Below, piece after piece: positions 22,666-33,475 of a stretch of DNA of 64,000 nucleotides (positions within the stretch are counted from its first letter, which is position 1; the number at the start of each line of letters is the position of its first letter). The notes beneath the pieces were generated by a model. The model was not told where the DNA came from, ran no database searches, and was given only the letters and a program-made list of their open reading frames with translations. A program made the position numbers and the translations under genes. This stretch comes from Trichodelitschia bisporula (Eukaryota > Ascomycota > Dothideomycetes > Phaeotrichales > Phaeotrichaceae), in contig ML996696.1 in NCBI GenBank assembly GCA_010356995.1, positions 684,364 through 748,363 of the forward strand. The letters are read 5' to 3'.

Positions 22666-25600
22666 ATGAACGCATGGCCTCATGACAACCTCTCGACTAC
22701 CAATGGCTTCCCCGACGCGGCGTCAAACATCATTGACCCGACCATGTTCAATACCGCTGTCCCCTTCCCCAACGCGCCGCTGCATCAGACACCTCAGCCC
22801 CAGCGGTCGCAAACTCCCCACTACCCCTACCAGGTGAACCAGGTCATCCCGTCGAAGCGCCCGCGTCCGTCCGACGATGGCCTCGCCGGGTCACCGCGCC
22901 TGCCTCCGACGAGCCTGAACAACTCGCGCTCGCAGACGCCCCACCAGCAGTCCTACCCGGGCGGCTTCCCAGCTACCCAGGCCCCGTCCATGCCCTACCA
23001 GCATCTGCAAGGCGGCTCGACGACGGCAACGCCCTCACCCACGCTGCAGAACCAACAGTTCCGCCCTCCTCCCCAGCGCGTGCAGACCGTCTCACCGAAC
23101 CCCGGCTTCCAGCAGCCCGTCATGTCGCCGCCGCCCGACGCCAATGGCCGTGTTCAGACGCCGCAAAACATGAACTTCCCCATGGGCGCGCAGATGAACC
23201 CGGCGATGGGAGGGCACATGGCCGGCATGCCGACGGGGCAGATGGGACCGGGACAGATGAGTAGCCAGATGGGAGGTCAGATGCCGATGGGACAGCAAGG
23301 TCAGGGCCAAATGGGCCAGATGCCGCCGCAAATGGGCCAGATGCCCGGACAGATGCCACCCCAAATGTCGCCAGGCCAAATGCCCCAGGGCCAAATGCCG
23401 ATGCAAGGCCACATGGGCACGCCAAACATGATGACGCCGATGAACCAGCAGCAGTTTTACGGAAACTTCAACAACGGCAACCCGATGAACTATGCCCCGC
23501 AGGTGCAACTCAACCCCGGCCTCGCGCAGCGCCAAGCGGAGACGCAGCGTGCGTACCAGATCAAAATGATGCAGCAGCAGCAGCAGATGCGCCAGGGCCA
23601 GCCGATGATGGCGCCGCAAATGACGCCCACGCGTCCGCAGGGCCAGATGAATCCCAATGCCGCCGCCGCCGCTGCAAACCAGAAGGCAAACTCAGAAATG
23701 GCCTTTCTCAAGAACGTCAGTAATCTCATGCAGGCAAACGGCCGTCCGTTTGACCCGAACCCCATCGTCGCCGGCAAACCGGTCAACCTGTTCGCGCTTT
23801 TCCAGATCATCATGAAAGCCAAGGGCTCGAAGCGGGTAACGGCGGTTGGCCAGTGGCCGCAGGTTGCGCAAGCGCTCAAGTTCGATCCCTCCCTAGCCAT
23901 GGACCTCAAGGAGGTGTTCGATCGACTCCTCTTGCCGTGGGAGACTGCTTTTTACCACAATCAAATGAATCAGCGCAAGGACGGGCCTGGCCCGCAGATG
24001 TCGCCTACGCGCCCGCCACAGGCTGCACCGCCGCAGACGCCACAGAACGCCCAGCAGCAGCACCAGATGCAGCAGTACATCAATCAGATGCAGCAGCAGC
24101 AGCGCATGAACGCGCAAATGACACCGGTACAGAACAACGCCGCGCTGCCCGCCAACGGCTGGCCCACCCCGCAACCCGATTCGCACGTCCACCGCAAGAG
24201 CGTCAGCCGCACAGAGCCCGCGCCGCAGGCCTTCCCGCAGCCCTCACCCGTGTCCGCTGGCAAGATGCCTGAGCGGCCGGACGCGACGCCCAAGGCGAAC
24301 GGGCAGATTCAGGCGATCGTCGCGGAGGAGAAACCGAGTACAAATTACCTGCCGAACGTGTTTAGGCTCAGTGAGACGTGGGGCGGCGTGTACCCGGACC
24401 GGTATAGCTCGATCGGCGAGACGCTCGCGAAGTTGAAGCCCAATGTGCCGAATGTCGAGGAGATGGGCGTGGTGGACGTGCATGCGCTGACACACAGCTT
24501 GCAGAGCGGCATCACGGGTGAGGTGCGCCACGCGCTCGACCACCTCGTCAAGCTGTCCAACGAGCAGCGGCTGTTTATCGAACTCGAGCGGTGCGAAGAT
24601 CTGCTCGACACGCTGGTCGACTGCGGCGAGGTGCAGGTCGAGGCCTTGACAGACGACTCGGCCGAGGTGTCGGACATGATCGACTTCGGCGCATACGAGG
24701 ACGTGATGCGCAACGTCAAGATGGAAATGACGCAGCTGCAGCGGCTACCCGAGGCGGGCACCCGCGAGTACTTCCTCGACCGCGCCGCCGACCGGCTCAT
24801 CGCCATCACAACCATCCTACGCAATCTCTCTTTCCCGCATTCCATGAACCCACAGCAGTCAGAGCGCAATCTCCATCTCCTCGCCGCACCCACCGTAATC
24901 CGCTTCATCAGCAACGCAATCCGCCTCATCGGCACGCGGTACAACTTCCTGCGCTCGCATCTCAACACCCAAGACTTCATGAAAGACGTCGTCGTCTTCC
25001 TCTCCAACGTCACCGACAAAGTCTCCCTCCCCAGCCGCGAAGACGCCCTCAGCCTGCTCTACTTCCTCCTGTCTTTCGCCCCGCTGCCCCTCCCGACCAC
25101 GGCTAAACCCCTCCGCTTCTCCTCCTTCAACCCGCAAATCCACAAGTATTATCCTCCTGCCATCGACGCCCTCGCCAAGCTCCTAGCGCGTGATGATCCC
25201 AACCGCGCTTTCTTCCGCTACCACCTCGTCGAGGCCCTCCCACCCGCCGTACCCGGCGCCCCCGTCTCCGCGCGGTATGAGCTGCTCACCCGCGCCTTCG
25301 CCTTCGCCGTCGCTATCGTGCCCGACCGTACCTCGCCCCGCGGGCCCGCGACCACGGTGGCAGAAGTGCGCATCGCGGAGGCGCGCAAACCAACGCTCAG
25401 CCAGGGCATCTTGGCCGCAGATATTCTCTCCGCCCTCGTGCCGGTCAACGAGCCCGCGCTTGCGCGGGAGTGGATCGAGGGCGTCGACGGCTGGGGCGCG
25501 AGTCTGTACCGCCTGGCGTGCGTGCTTAGTAGTCAGCCGCCGGGCGGACCGCCGGGACGTCCGGGGCCGCGGCCTGGGCCTCCTGTGGAGGAAGGCGGGT

Positions 25601-25875
25601 TCGGGAGTGTGACTCAACGGGCGTTGCATATGCTTGCGCGTCTGCAGGGGCGGAGTTTGGAGGGGAAGGGGAAGGTTGTTAGGGGGGAGGATGAGGAGGG
25701 GTTGGAGAGTGGGGGGGAGGAGGAGGAGAGGGATGGGGGGGAGGAGATGCCGCTTGGGGCGGTGCAGGGGGAGATATTGCCTAAGCGGGAGATGTTGCTT
25801 GGGGCGTTGTTGACGCCGAATATTGATCAGGGGGTGCTGAGGGAGTTGGTGCAGTTGGAGATGCTGGGGGAGTAA
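22666..25875 (+). CDS. swi1: SWI/SNF chromatin-remodelling subunit Swi1 (ARID protein)
   Basis: DNA-binding subunit of the SWI/SNF nucleosome remodeller, nuclear. One uninterrupted exon, 1069 residues. Residues 1-165 are Pro/Gln/Ser-rich with a KRPRPSDD patch. About 172-256 are a Met/Gln/Gly/Pro repeat (GQMPPQMGQMPGQMPPQM style). The ARID domain covers about 340-435 (MAFLKNVSNLMQANGRPF, NLFALFQIIMKAKGSKRV, WPQVAQAL). Another Gln-rich linker follows, then from about 560 to 900 a helical Swi1/BAF250-type C-terminal region. The last about 110 residues are Gly/Glu-rich low complexity. Codons turn from C-ending to very G-rich after about 25500. Swi1 identity rests on domain order; it is the only fungal ARID protein family with this arrangement that I know. 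Confidence 0.88.
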   Translation: MNAWPHDNLSTTNGFPDAASNIIDPTMFNTAVPFPNAPLHQTPQPQRSQTPHYPYQVNQVIPSKRPRPSDDGLAGSPRLPPTSLNNSRSQTPHQQSYPGGFPATQAPSMPYQHLQGGSTTATPSPTLQNQQFRPPPQRVQTVSPNPGFQQPVMSPPPDANGRVQTPQNMNFPMGAQMNPAMGGHMAGMPTGQMGPGQMSSQMGGQMPMGQQGQGQMGQMPPQMGQMPGQMPPQMSPGQMPQGQMPMQGHMGTPNMMTPMNQQQFYGNFNNGNPMNYAPQVQLNPGLAQRQAETQRAYQIKMMQQQQQMRQGQPMMAPQMTPTRPQGQMNPNAAAAAANQKANSEMAFLKNVSNLMQANGRPFDPNPIVAGKPVNLFALFQIIMKAKGSKRVTAVGQWPQVAQALKFDPSLAMDLKEVFDRLLLPWETAFYHNQMNQRKDGPGPQMSPTRPPQAAPPQTPQNAQQQHQMQQYINQMQQQQRMNAQMTPVQNNAALPANGWPTPQPDSHVHRKSVSRTEPAPQAFPQPSPVSAGKMPERPDATPKANGQIQAIVAEEKPSTNYLPNVFRLSETWGGVYPDRYSSIGETLAKLKPNVPNVEEMGVVDVHALTHSLQSGITGEVRHALDHLVKLSNEQRLFIELERCEDLLDTLVDCGEVQVEALTDDSAEVSDMIDFGAYEDVMRNVKMEMTQLQRLPEAGTREYFLDRAADRLIAITTILRNLSFPHSMNPQQSERNLHLLAAPTVIRFISNAIRLIGTRYNFLRSHLNTQDFMKDVVVFLSNVTDKVSLPSREDALSLLYFLLSFAPLPLPTTAKPLRFSSFNPQIHKYYPPAIDALAKLLARDDPNRAFFRYHLVEALPPAVPGAPVSARYELLTRAFAFAVAIVPDRTSPRGPATTVAEVRIAEARKPTLSQGILAADILSALVPVNEPALAREWIEGVDGWGASLYRLACVLSSQPPGGPPGRPGPRPGPPVEEGGFGSVTQRALHMLARLQGRSLEGKGKVVRGEDEEGLESGGEEEERDGGEEMPLGAVQGEILPKREMLLGALLTPNIDQGVLRELVQLEMLGE

Positions 25876-26489
25876 AGTGGGGTTTTGGTTTGGTTTGGTT
25901 TGGGGGGGGGGGGGATAATTGTTTGTTTGTAAGGGGGTTTTCTAGGGTTTGGAGGGCGGGAGGTGGGTGGATGGGTGTGGATTCGTCTCTGCTCTTCTAC
26001 CGCTTTCTTTCTTCTTTCTGCGTGTAGTTGTGATTGATGGTTGGAGGCGTCTTTTGTATAACCTCGCTGGAGGGGGAATGGGGGAAAACTGCTGGCGCGC
26101 TGCTGGCTGCTGAGTTTGACCTGTTGGCTCGATTTCCGTACAAAAGGCTGCGCTGTTTGCGATGTTTGTTACATAGGTGTGGGTGGTGTTTTGGAGTTTT
26201 GAATGCATTTGACTTGAAGTTACATCAGGACTGCTGTTTCTTGGAAAGTGAAGTCGGAGAGGGGAAAGACATCGGCCCGCGTCTCGTCACCACGGAAGGC
26301 TCACTTAGGGCCGGGTCAAGCTCAACCAACCCCACGACGCGACGCCTTCCTTCTTTGTTACATGAAGATTTGTTACATGAAGACCTCCCTCTAGGAGTGT
26401 ACATACTATCCACCACTAGGAATGGCCAGCGCTAACCCGAGGAGTGCTACATCACCATCCGTCACCCTTCTCTAGCCCTCCACCCCCTC
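25876..26489. other. Intergenic region between convergent swi1 and F-box genes
   Basis: About 610 bp. Immediately after the swi1 stop there are four TTTGG-type steps and then a run of about 13 G (25890-25914), followed by GT-rich sequence: a plausible 3' untranslated region with G-quadruplex potential. No gene is seen. A 14-bp direct repeat with TTTGTTACATGAAGA lies near 26355-26381. Confidence 0.45.
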
Positions 26490-28037
26490 CTAACCCATCC
26501 CATAACTCCTAACTCGACTCCAATAAAACGCCCGATAATTCTTCCTCCCAAACTCCGCCCAATCCTCCGTCAGTCTATTAAAACTCCAATACCCCTTCCA
26601 GACCAGCTTATTATTCCGCCCGCCACTCCGGCCCGCCGACCCCAGGCCAAAATGCATGCGGTACGTGTACCGCGGGACCACGCCCTCGGTCTCAACATGC
26701 ACATCGCCTTCCTCCTCCCTCTCCTCCCCATCCCCCTCACCCACAACCTTCTCCCCCCACGGATCCCCACTAACCCGCCACCGCCCCCTCAGCGCGTCTT
26801 TCATAACCCCGCCCTGCGCCCCTACATTCTCCCACCCAAGCAGCGGGACCACATCCGCCGGCTCCGCCGTAGTAAGCAAACTCACAACCCGCCCATCGCG
26901 CAAGAACCTTAAGTACCGGAAATACGTGACTATGAGCACGGGCTCCGTCCAGCTGAAATTGCTCCCACTGTTGCCGCCCGGCCGCGCGTAGTTTACGGCA
27001 GAGATGTAGGCGCCGCCGAAGCGGATCCGGGGGCGGGAGCGGTACATGGAGCGGTAGGTGGGGTACAGCGGGGTAAGGGGGAGCGTGGCGGCCGCATCGA
27101 CCGCCTCTGCGGCTAGCGCCGTGTCGGCTTCTGAGCCCTCGAGCGGTCCGCCCGTGACGCTGACTGCGAAGGCGTAGTGCATCCCGCGAAGGCCCCAGAT
27201 GGGACTGTGCACGAGCGCCTTCCACGCCGCGTCGTCTGCCATGACGAGGAAGGCAAGCCGACGACATGTGCTAGCCAGCCTAGGGAGGGAAGCCGGGTCC
27301 GCAGCGCCTGTGGCGCAGATGATGGCGAGGAGGAGTTCGGCGGGGAGGAGGGCGAGCGGGCATGGTGGCGGCGGGGTGTTGGGTATTACAGGCTCGGCGG
27401 GGACGATGCTCAAGTTGCTGAAGGAGGTGAGGAGGTCGGTTAGGGTGGGGGGGAGGTCGGGGGGGGGTTGGGGGGCGGAGGAGGGGGTGGTGCTGGTGGT
27501 TGTGGGTGGAGGAGGCGGTTTGGTGGGGAAGTGCTTGTTCTTATATTTCTCGTGCACGCGGGCGTCGAGCTGGACTTGTCAGATAGGAGGAGGAGTGGCA
27601 GAAGGGATACACACCCGAAACGCCCTCCGGTACAAGCTCACGCTATCCCCCAGCGAGCCCTGACTCTCCTTCTCGACCGCGCGCTCGTAATGCTCCAGCG
27701 CGGTGACGGGATCGGCTCGCTCCTCCGGACCATCCTCGTCGAGGCGCCGGCCTGATAGCGCGGTTCGAGAGTCGAGGTTGAAGTTCGGTGGGGGGGGACC
27801 GGATTCTTCGATGGTGGGCTGGGCGGAGGGAGGGGGGTTCTTGCTTGATGATGGGCCTGGGCCTGCGGGTTGGGTACTGCTCGGTGCTGAGGTTGATATT
27901 GAGGCTGAGGCTGAGGCTGAGGCTGCGGGATTGCGGTTCGAGCTGCGCGGCGCAGGAGCGGCTTGTCGCCGGGCGACTTCTTCGCGCCATTGTGCGCGGA
28001 AGCGGGCGAGTTCGGCTTCGGGGTCGGGGGGGGACAT
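26490..28037 (-). CDS. hrt3: Hrt3/FBXO9-type F-box protein
   Basis: Putative SCF ubiquitin-ligase substrate adaptor. Exons are 28037-27615 and 27569-26490, with a 45-nt intron; 500 residues. The N-terminal part contains a TPR-like helix pair (ALEHYERAVEKESQGSLGDSVSLYRRAFR), continuing across the splice into LDARVHEKYKNKHF, the typical Hrt3/Pof7/FBXO9 arrangement. The F-box is at about 211-263 (PLALLPAELLLAIICATGAAD...LASTCRRLAFLV). The C-terminal half has the family's RSMYRSRPRIRFGGAYISAVNY and later TYRMHFGLGS and WSFNRLTEDWAEF. The first half is Pro/Ser-rich. The coding strand is C-rich over exon 1 and G-rich near the stop. Known Hrt3 function is ubiquitin ligase adaptor; substrates are unknown here. 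Confidence 0.88.
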
Positions 28038-28713
28038 GCTGGTGGAGTTTGATGGTCGCGAGGAGGGCGGGGTTGGGGGTATAAGGGAATTTATAAGCGC
28101 GGGGTGGGTTGTGCAGGGGTGGATTAAGGTGATGACGCGGGACAAAGGAGGGCTGGGTGATAAGATGATGGGGAGGGAAAGGCGGATTTGAGGCTAATAT
28201 TGGGAGATAAATGGCAGTGTTTACGACGGATGGGAGTGCTTACCGCGTTTGCTGCACGTCGGTGGATGGATCGGTTCACCGCTCGTCGGCGGTAGATGTC
28301 CCCGGGGAAAGGGGATGGAATTGAGCGATGGGGTGAGTAGCAATTGAAGAAAGCAGAGTACAAGGAAGTATGTAGGATATTTACAGAGGAGCAATTGCAA
28401 ACAAAGTCACGATAGGTGAAGATATGGTGTTTTTGTTGTCGTTGTCGTCGTTGTCGTCGGAATGGCGGTCTTCCCCACACCCGGCGCACTATCTCCGGGC
28501 CCAGACTCCGAGGTTCGCAGGAAGAAAAAAAAGTTCACGTCATTGCCACCCATCGAGATCGACGTCCCCTCACTTTCATCCCCGTCCACTACCACCTCAA
28601 CTCCACTTCACTTCACACGCAAGCAAACACCTCCATCTCCCCTCTACCTCACCACATCCCGCCCGCAGACCATGCCCAGCAACCCGCGATAATCCCCCGC
28701 TGCACAACGCAGC
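28038..28713. promoter_or_regulatory. Divergent promoter region, F-box gene / mtm1
   Basis: About 680 bp between divergent starts. It holds a short run of CCGTCGTT-like repeats near 28436-28460 (TTGTTGTCGTTGTCGTCGTTGTCGTCGG) and a C/A-rich leader before mtm1. No transcription-factor site is assigned. Confidence 0.4.
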
Positions 28714-30083
28714 ATGTCCTCCTCCTCCTCCGCCACCGGCCAACCCCACAACCGCGAAACCCACATCATGGCATCAGCACGCCCCCTCGCCGCCGCCGCC
28801 GTCGCCGACGCAAACCCTGACGACATCACAATCCCACAAAAGATGGCGTCTGCGGTGCTAGGCAGCGTACTGACGTCTCTCCTCGGTATGCCTCTCGTAT
28901 ACTCTCATCACGCACCCATCTAACGCACCCAGTAACCCCCCTCGACGTAGTCCGCGTCCGCCTGCAATCCCAACACCCAACACCCACCCTCCCCCGCTCC
29001 ACCCTCCCCCTATCCTCCTTCGCCAACCTCCCCCCCGACCTCGGCATCTCCTCCTGCTGCCGCGAAGTCTTCTGGGTCAACAATAACGCAGCCTACTGCG
29101 TCGCAGCACCGCACATATCCCTCGCCACGCCTGCCGCCGCTGCGCCCCTGACTACAACCCGTGCCGCGGCAGAATGCGCGGCGGAAGAAATCCAACGCCG
29201 AACCTACACCTCCACCCTCGACGGCCTCCGCAAAATCGCCCGCAACGAAGGCCTCCCTACCCTCTGGCGCGGCCTCAGTCCCACCCTCGCCATGGCCGTC
29301 CCCGCAAACGTAATCTACTTCGCCGGCTACGACTGGCTGCGCACCTCATCTACCTCTCCCCTCCGCCGCTCCCTCCCCGACGCCTATCTCCCGGTAGTAG
29401 CAGGCTCCTTCGCGCGCATCCTCGCCGCCATCGCCGTCGGGCCTATCGAAATCTTCCGCACGCGCATGCAAGCCGCGCACACGGCGCCGACGCCCGCTGG
29501 GCACTTCAGGGAGACCCTGCATGGACTGAGGATTATGGTGGCTCAACGTGGTCTGCCGAGTTTGTGGACGGGCTTGAGTTTGACGCTTTGGCGCGATGTT
29601 CCGTTCAGCGCGATTTACTGGGCTGGGTACGAGGCGCTGCGCAATGCGTTTACGGATGCGCGCGAGACGCGCCACGGCCGCTCTCGTATCTCCCGCGGTC
29701 CCGACGCGCTCCGTCTCCGCGCCCGGAGTCGCAGTCGTGAGCGCCCTGGGGCGACGCTGGTGGATTCCTTCGCAGCGGGCATGATCGCCGGCGCGGGCGC
29801 GGCGCTCGTGACTACGCCGTTCGACGTCGGCAAAACGCGTCAACAGGTTCTACGCCATGGCGCAGCTCAAGCAAAGGCAGGCGCGCCGGAGGAACTGAGC
29901 ATGCCGCGCTTCCTCGGGCACATATTCCGCGAACAGGGTCTGAGCGGACTGTTTAAGGGGTGGGCGGCGCGGTGTCTGAAGGTTGCGCCGGCGTGTGCGA
30001 TTATGATTAGTAGTTATGAGGTTGGGAAGAGGGTTGCTGCGGGGGTGAACGAGAGGGAGGATAGCCCGTGGGAGGGGGAGTAG
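28714..30083 (+). CDS. mtm1: Mitochondrial carrier Mtm1 (SLC25A39/40 family)
   Basis: Inner mitochondrial membrane carrier; the family is tied to glutathione import and manganese/PLP homeostasis. Exons are 28714-28885 and 28933-30083, with a 47-nt intron; 440 residues. The three carrier repeats are visible: PLDVVRVRLQ right after the splice site, GPIEIFRTRMQ in the middle, and PFDVGKTRQQ in the third. The family-specific CCREVFW segment lies in the first matrix loop. Later helices include MAVPANVIYFAGYDWLR and DVPFSAIYWAGYEALR. A second ATG 18 codons downstream is an alternative start. Codons are C-ending up to about 29490 and G-rich after that. Length is in the usual range for fungal Mtm1. 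Confidence 0.9.
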
Positions 30084-31076
30084 GATAGGGAGGTGGAGGG
30101 GGAGTAGAGGGGTGAAAATGGGCTGGGAGAGGGTGGAAAGGATGAGGTATGTTGCTGATTGAGTTGCGTGTACGATATGGGCGCATTGCATGGCATTGCT
30201 GTACATACGCGCGGCGTTCATTTCGTGGGGTTTGTGTTCGGTCCTTTCGTACCGTACCTGCGGATGCTCGACGGGTTGCATGGTGTTGGGGGTTTGTATG
30301 CATATGCATTTTCGTACATAGCGGTGTTTTTACCCGCTGGAGCATAATGGGAAATCTCTACACTTGCATGCAGTGTACGATGGGCATGCATTTCGTCCGG
30401 TTACTTCCCCAGAGCCGGATGCATGGCACGATATGTCGTCGGCCGTGGCAATGCGCCATCGGCATCCCGGGTCTCGGCATCGGCGTGATGCCGGCAGGGC
30501 TTGCCCAACGACGTCAGTCTCGCTTCCGACCTCACGCTTGTCCGAATGGCTTTTCAGCGTCAAAACACCGCCCAAGCCCGTCGGTTTCGTATACTGACCG
30601 TTCTAGCGGTTGGAACGACATGGGCTCTTCCGACAACAGCCGGAGGGGTCCGAGGATATCACTCTCAACGACAATGCCATCAACACACACTCAGCCAAAG
30701 CGCGACGTCAAGATCAAGGGATTCTAATGCACCCACATCACCCCCCTTCTACCCCCCCCACTCATCGATTCATATATACGCATGTCCATATAACCGTGTA
30801 ACTAGCGACTGTACGCCCCCAATCCCTTGGGGTCCAGGTAGGCCGTAGCCCCGTCCATCAGGCCGTAGCCCTTATCCATCTCGTACGTGTAACCTCTTAG
30901 GAGCCCCAAAAAAGAAGCTCTTGCCCGGCAAAAAGGCCCAATCCCAAAAAGATGCCATGCCCCCAACACCTGGATCCAAACCCAAACCCAAACTCCAATC
31001 CCAGAAAACCCCTCTTCATCCAAGATAAACCCCACCACAATCAAACCTCCCGGCCCAAAAAAAAAAAAAAACCCAC
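30084..31076. other. Intergenic region, no gene seen
   Basis: About 1 kb between the mtm1 stop and the stop of the next, convergent gene. Only short unrecognisable open frames occur. An A run of about 14 lies near 31058-31071, close to the stop of the minus-strand gene. Confidence 0.4.
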
Positions 31077-32620
31077 CTACCTAACATCCACCCGAAAAGG
31101 TCTAAACTTCCCCCCCACAGCCCTACAAACCGGACACCCAACCCCCCGCCCCCTCCTCGCCTCCCCCGCAATAACATCCACACAAGCCGCACACAAGCCG
31201 CAAATGCACTCCGTGCACGCATAGCTCTCACCCAAGATGCTGAGCCTCTTGCACCCAGCGCAATATATCTGCACACTCCCGCCGCCGCTCCCCAGCCCCC
31301 CAATCACACCTCCGCTTCCCGTACTCGAGCTAAAGTTACTCCCGCTGCTCCCCGTCCCCACCACTCCCCCGCGGTACACGCCTTCGGGCGACTCGACCGA
31401 GGGTAGCGCACCCACGCTCGGCGGACTGGTTTTCAGCCCGGGGGGCGGTGTATGCGCAGTGTGCAGCGGCGAGGTGCCGGGTCCGCCTCCAGCGCCGGCG
31501 CTGGCAGCGGCGGGCTGCGACGTAGGGTGCAGGTGGAAGATGGGAGGGAGAGAAGCGCGGTGCGGAGACGGCGAGGGGGGAACCTAGGCCGTCCGTTAGC
31601 AAGCCCGCTACAACTAAAAAAAAAAAACCCGACGCCCTTACCGGGGTGAGGTCGCGACTGTCCTCCTCTGTCGCACTCGCCGCCGCATCAATCAGGTCCT
31701 CCCAGCGCTTCCCCATGAGAACGGCGGCGGCGGAGGGCTCAGCGCTCATGGCCTTGCGCTCGTAGGAGGCACGACGCGCGTGCAGCCCACTAGGCCCGCG
31801 AGACCGCGCGCGCTCGTGCTTGGCGCGGCGCGCGGATTGCGCCATGTTGCTGCTCTTGCGCGGGCGAGGCTTGGTTGGACCGCGGCCGCCGGGAGGGAGA
31901 GTGGAAGAGCGGTAGGGCGGGGAGCGGTCCAGCGAGCTGGGGAGGAGTGGCCGTCGGTAGGGGTCCGAGGTGGCGGTGGTGGGGTCGCTGGAGAGGTAGA
32001 GTGCATGGCGGAGGCGTGGGAGGGAGTCGGGGTCCGAGGGGAGGTCCTGTTTTTTCGTTAGATGGAAAGAGGTACGAAGCTAGAAAAAAAAAATGCTTAC
32101 GGCCTCGTCCCATGGCCGGTGGTTGTGCAACTGGGCCAGTGCCTCGGCGGCGTTGGCGGCGGGTAATAGCGAGGTGCGACGGTAGGGCGCGGCGCGCTGC
32201 ACCGGCCCGGCCGGGTAGGCGTAGTCGTCCTTGTTGTAGTAGTAGTCAGAAGGCGGGCCATTGGAGCGCGGCTGGGAATTCGGGGTCACGGCGGTGGCGG
32301 CGGCACGGTCGGCGGACGGTGGCGTCGACACCATTAGCGAGAAGGACTCTTCCGTCGCCGGGAGCTTGGGAATGTAGTGCTCGGGGTGGGCGCGACGGAT
32401 GTGCTCCTGCATCGAGCGGTAGCGCTTTTCCTAAAGAAGGGAAAAGGCTTAAGGTTAGTTTTTGGAAATTTGGGGTGATTTAGGGACATAGTAGTAGGAA
32501 GGAGCGCACCCCGATGCAGCGCTTGCGACATGCTGACCCGTCATGGTTCTTGAGCGGACAGACGACTTCGTTGGCGGCGTCGGAGACGGATAAGGAGCTG
32601 AGGGCTGATCGCGGCGGCAT
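31077..32620 (-). CDS. Conserved fungal protein with N-terminal C2H2-like and C-terminal RING-like zinc modules
   Basis: I recognise the sequence as a conserved family of filamentous ascomycetes with no assigned function. Exons are 32620-32510, 32430-32101, 32046-31642 and 31583-31077, with introns of 79, 54 and 58 nt; 450 residues. The N-terminal module has C21, C31, H47 and H52 (CPLKNHDGSAC then MQEHIRRAHPEHYIPKL), a finger with unusual spacing, followed by the highly conserved SFSLMV. The middle is basic and low complexity (SARRAKHERARSRG) with a conserved KRWEDLIDAAASATEEDS helix. The last about 60 residues have six paired cysteines plus a GCPVC pair (YCAGC, ACTEC, CGLCAAC), resembling a RING-type site without an obvious His. 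DNA or RNA binding is possible but only inferred. Confidence 0.85.
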
Positions 32621-32736
32621 GAGCGATTGTGGGTTGCCGGCATTAAGTTTGGTAGTATGGGGTGGGCATTGAAGTTTGGTGTTGGTGGTAGCAGAGGTGG
32701 CGGTGGTGATGATGTAGTAATGGTGTTCGGGCGGCA

Positions 32737-32930
32737 GTGGTGGTGGTGGTGGTGGTGGAGGTGGTGGAGGTAGAGGTAGAGGTAGAGGTGGAGGTAGAGG
32801 TAGAGGTAGTAACGAAGGTAGAGCTGGAGGTGGTGGTGGTGGTGGTGGTGGTGGAGGTAGAGGTAGAGGTAGTAACGAAGGTAGAGCTGGAGGTGGTGGT
32901 GGTGGTGGAGGTAGAGGTGGGAGCTGTGAG
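32737..32930. repeat. GGTGGTGGAGGTAGAGGTAG-type compound microsatellite
   Basis: GGTGGT and GAGGTA steps dominate. A block of about 60 bp (GAGGTAGAGGTAGTAACGAAGGTAGAGCTGGAGG-like) occurs twice, near 32791 and 32858, showing a larger duplication inside the microsatellite. It lies 117 bp upstream of the zinc-module gene's ATG and would fall in its promoter or leader. Confidence 0.85.
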
Positions 32931-33428
32931 GAGGTTGGAAGGCGAGGAGGGGTAGATATGATGATGGAGCAAAAAGGGAAGCTATGATGGAGTGGAGAGA
33001 AGAGGGTGGAAGGCGTGGGTAAGGGCGGAGGAAGTAGCGATGGGGAGGGAACGGGGGGGTAGGGGATTGTTGGTTGTTGCGGTCACGCTGATCAGCTTTT
33101 GGTTTGCGGTGCGTCGATGCGCTTCTTTCATACTTCAGCTCGCAGTTCTCGGGTTGGCTGAGAGAGTTGGTTGGTGGGGGGTGGGGGGTGGGTTTGGAGC
33201 AAAGTGAGGGGGGAGGAGAAAGAGAGATGATGGAGGTCGAGGGAGGTGAAATGGTTGGATGGAGACAAAGACGACTCGGCAGCTGATGGGAAATGGAGGG
33301 ACGAAGAGGAAGCGAGAAAGGCGACGAGAACAGACACTCTAGGAAGAAGACGAAAGCAACAAGCTCAGCTGAGGTACAACATCAGCAAGTAAGAGAGCAG
33401 CAAATTTGGTGAGAGAGTCAGCAAGTTA

Positions 33429-33475
33429 GAGAAGAAGAAGAAGAAGAACAAGAAGAAGAAGAAGAAGAAGAAGAG
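33429..33475. repeat. (GAA)n microsatellite
   Basis: About 15 GAA/AAG units with a single interruption (AACAAG), flanked on both sides by purine-rich sequence. Confidence 0.9.

Noticed and set aside
32643-32972. Minus-strand Thr/Ser-repeat frame
   Set aside because: It is the GGT/GAG microsatellite read on the other strand, directly upstream of a real gene; nothing supports translation.
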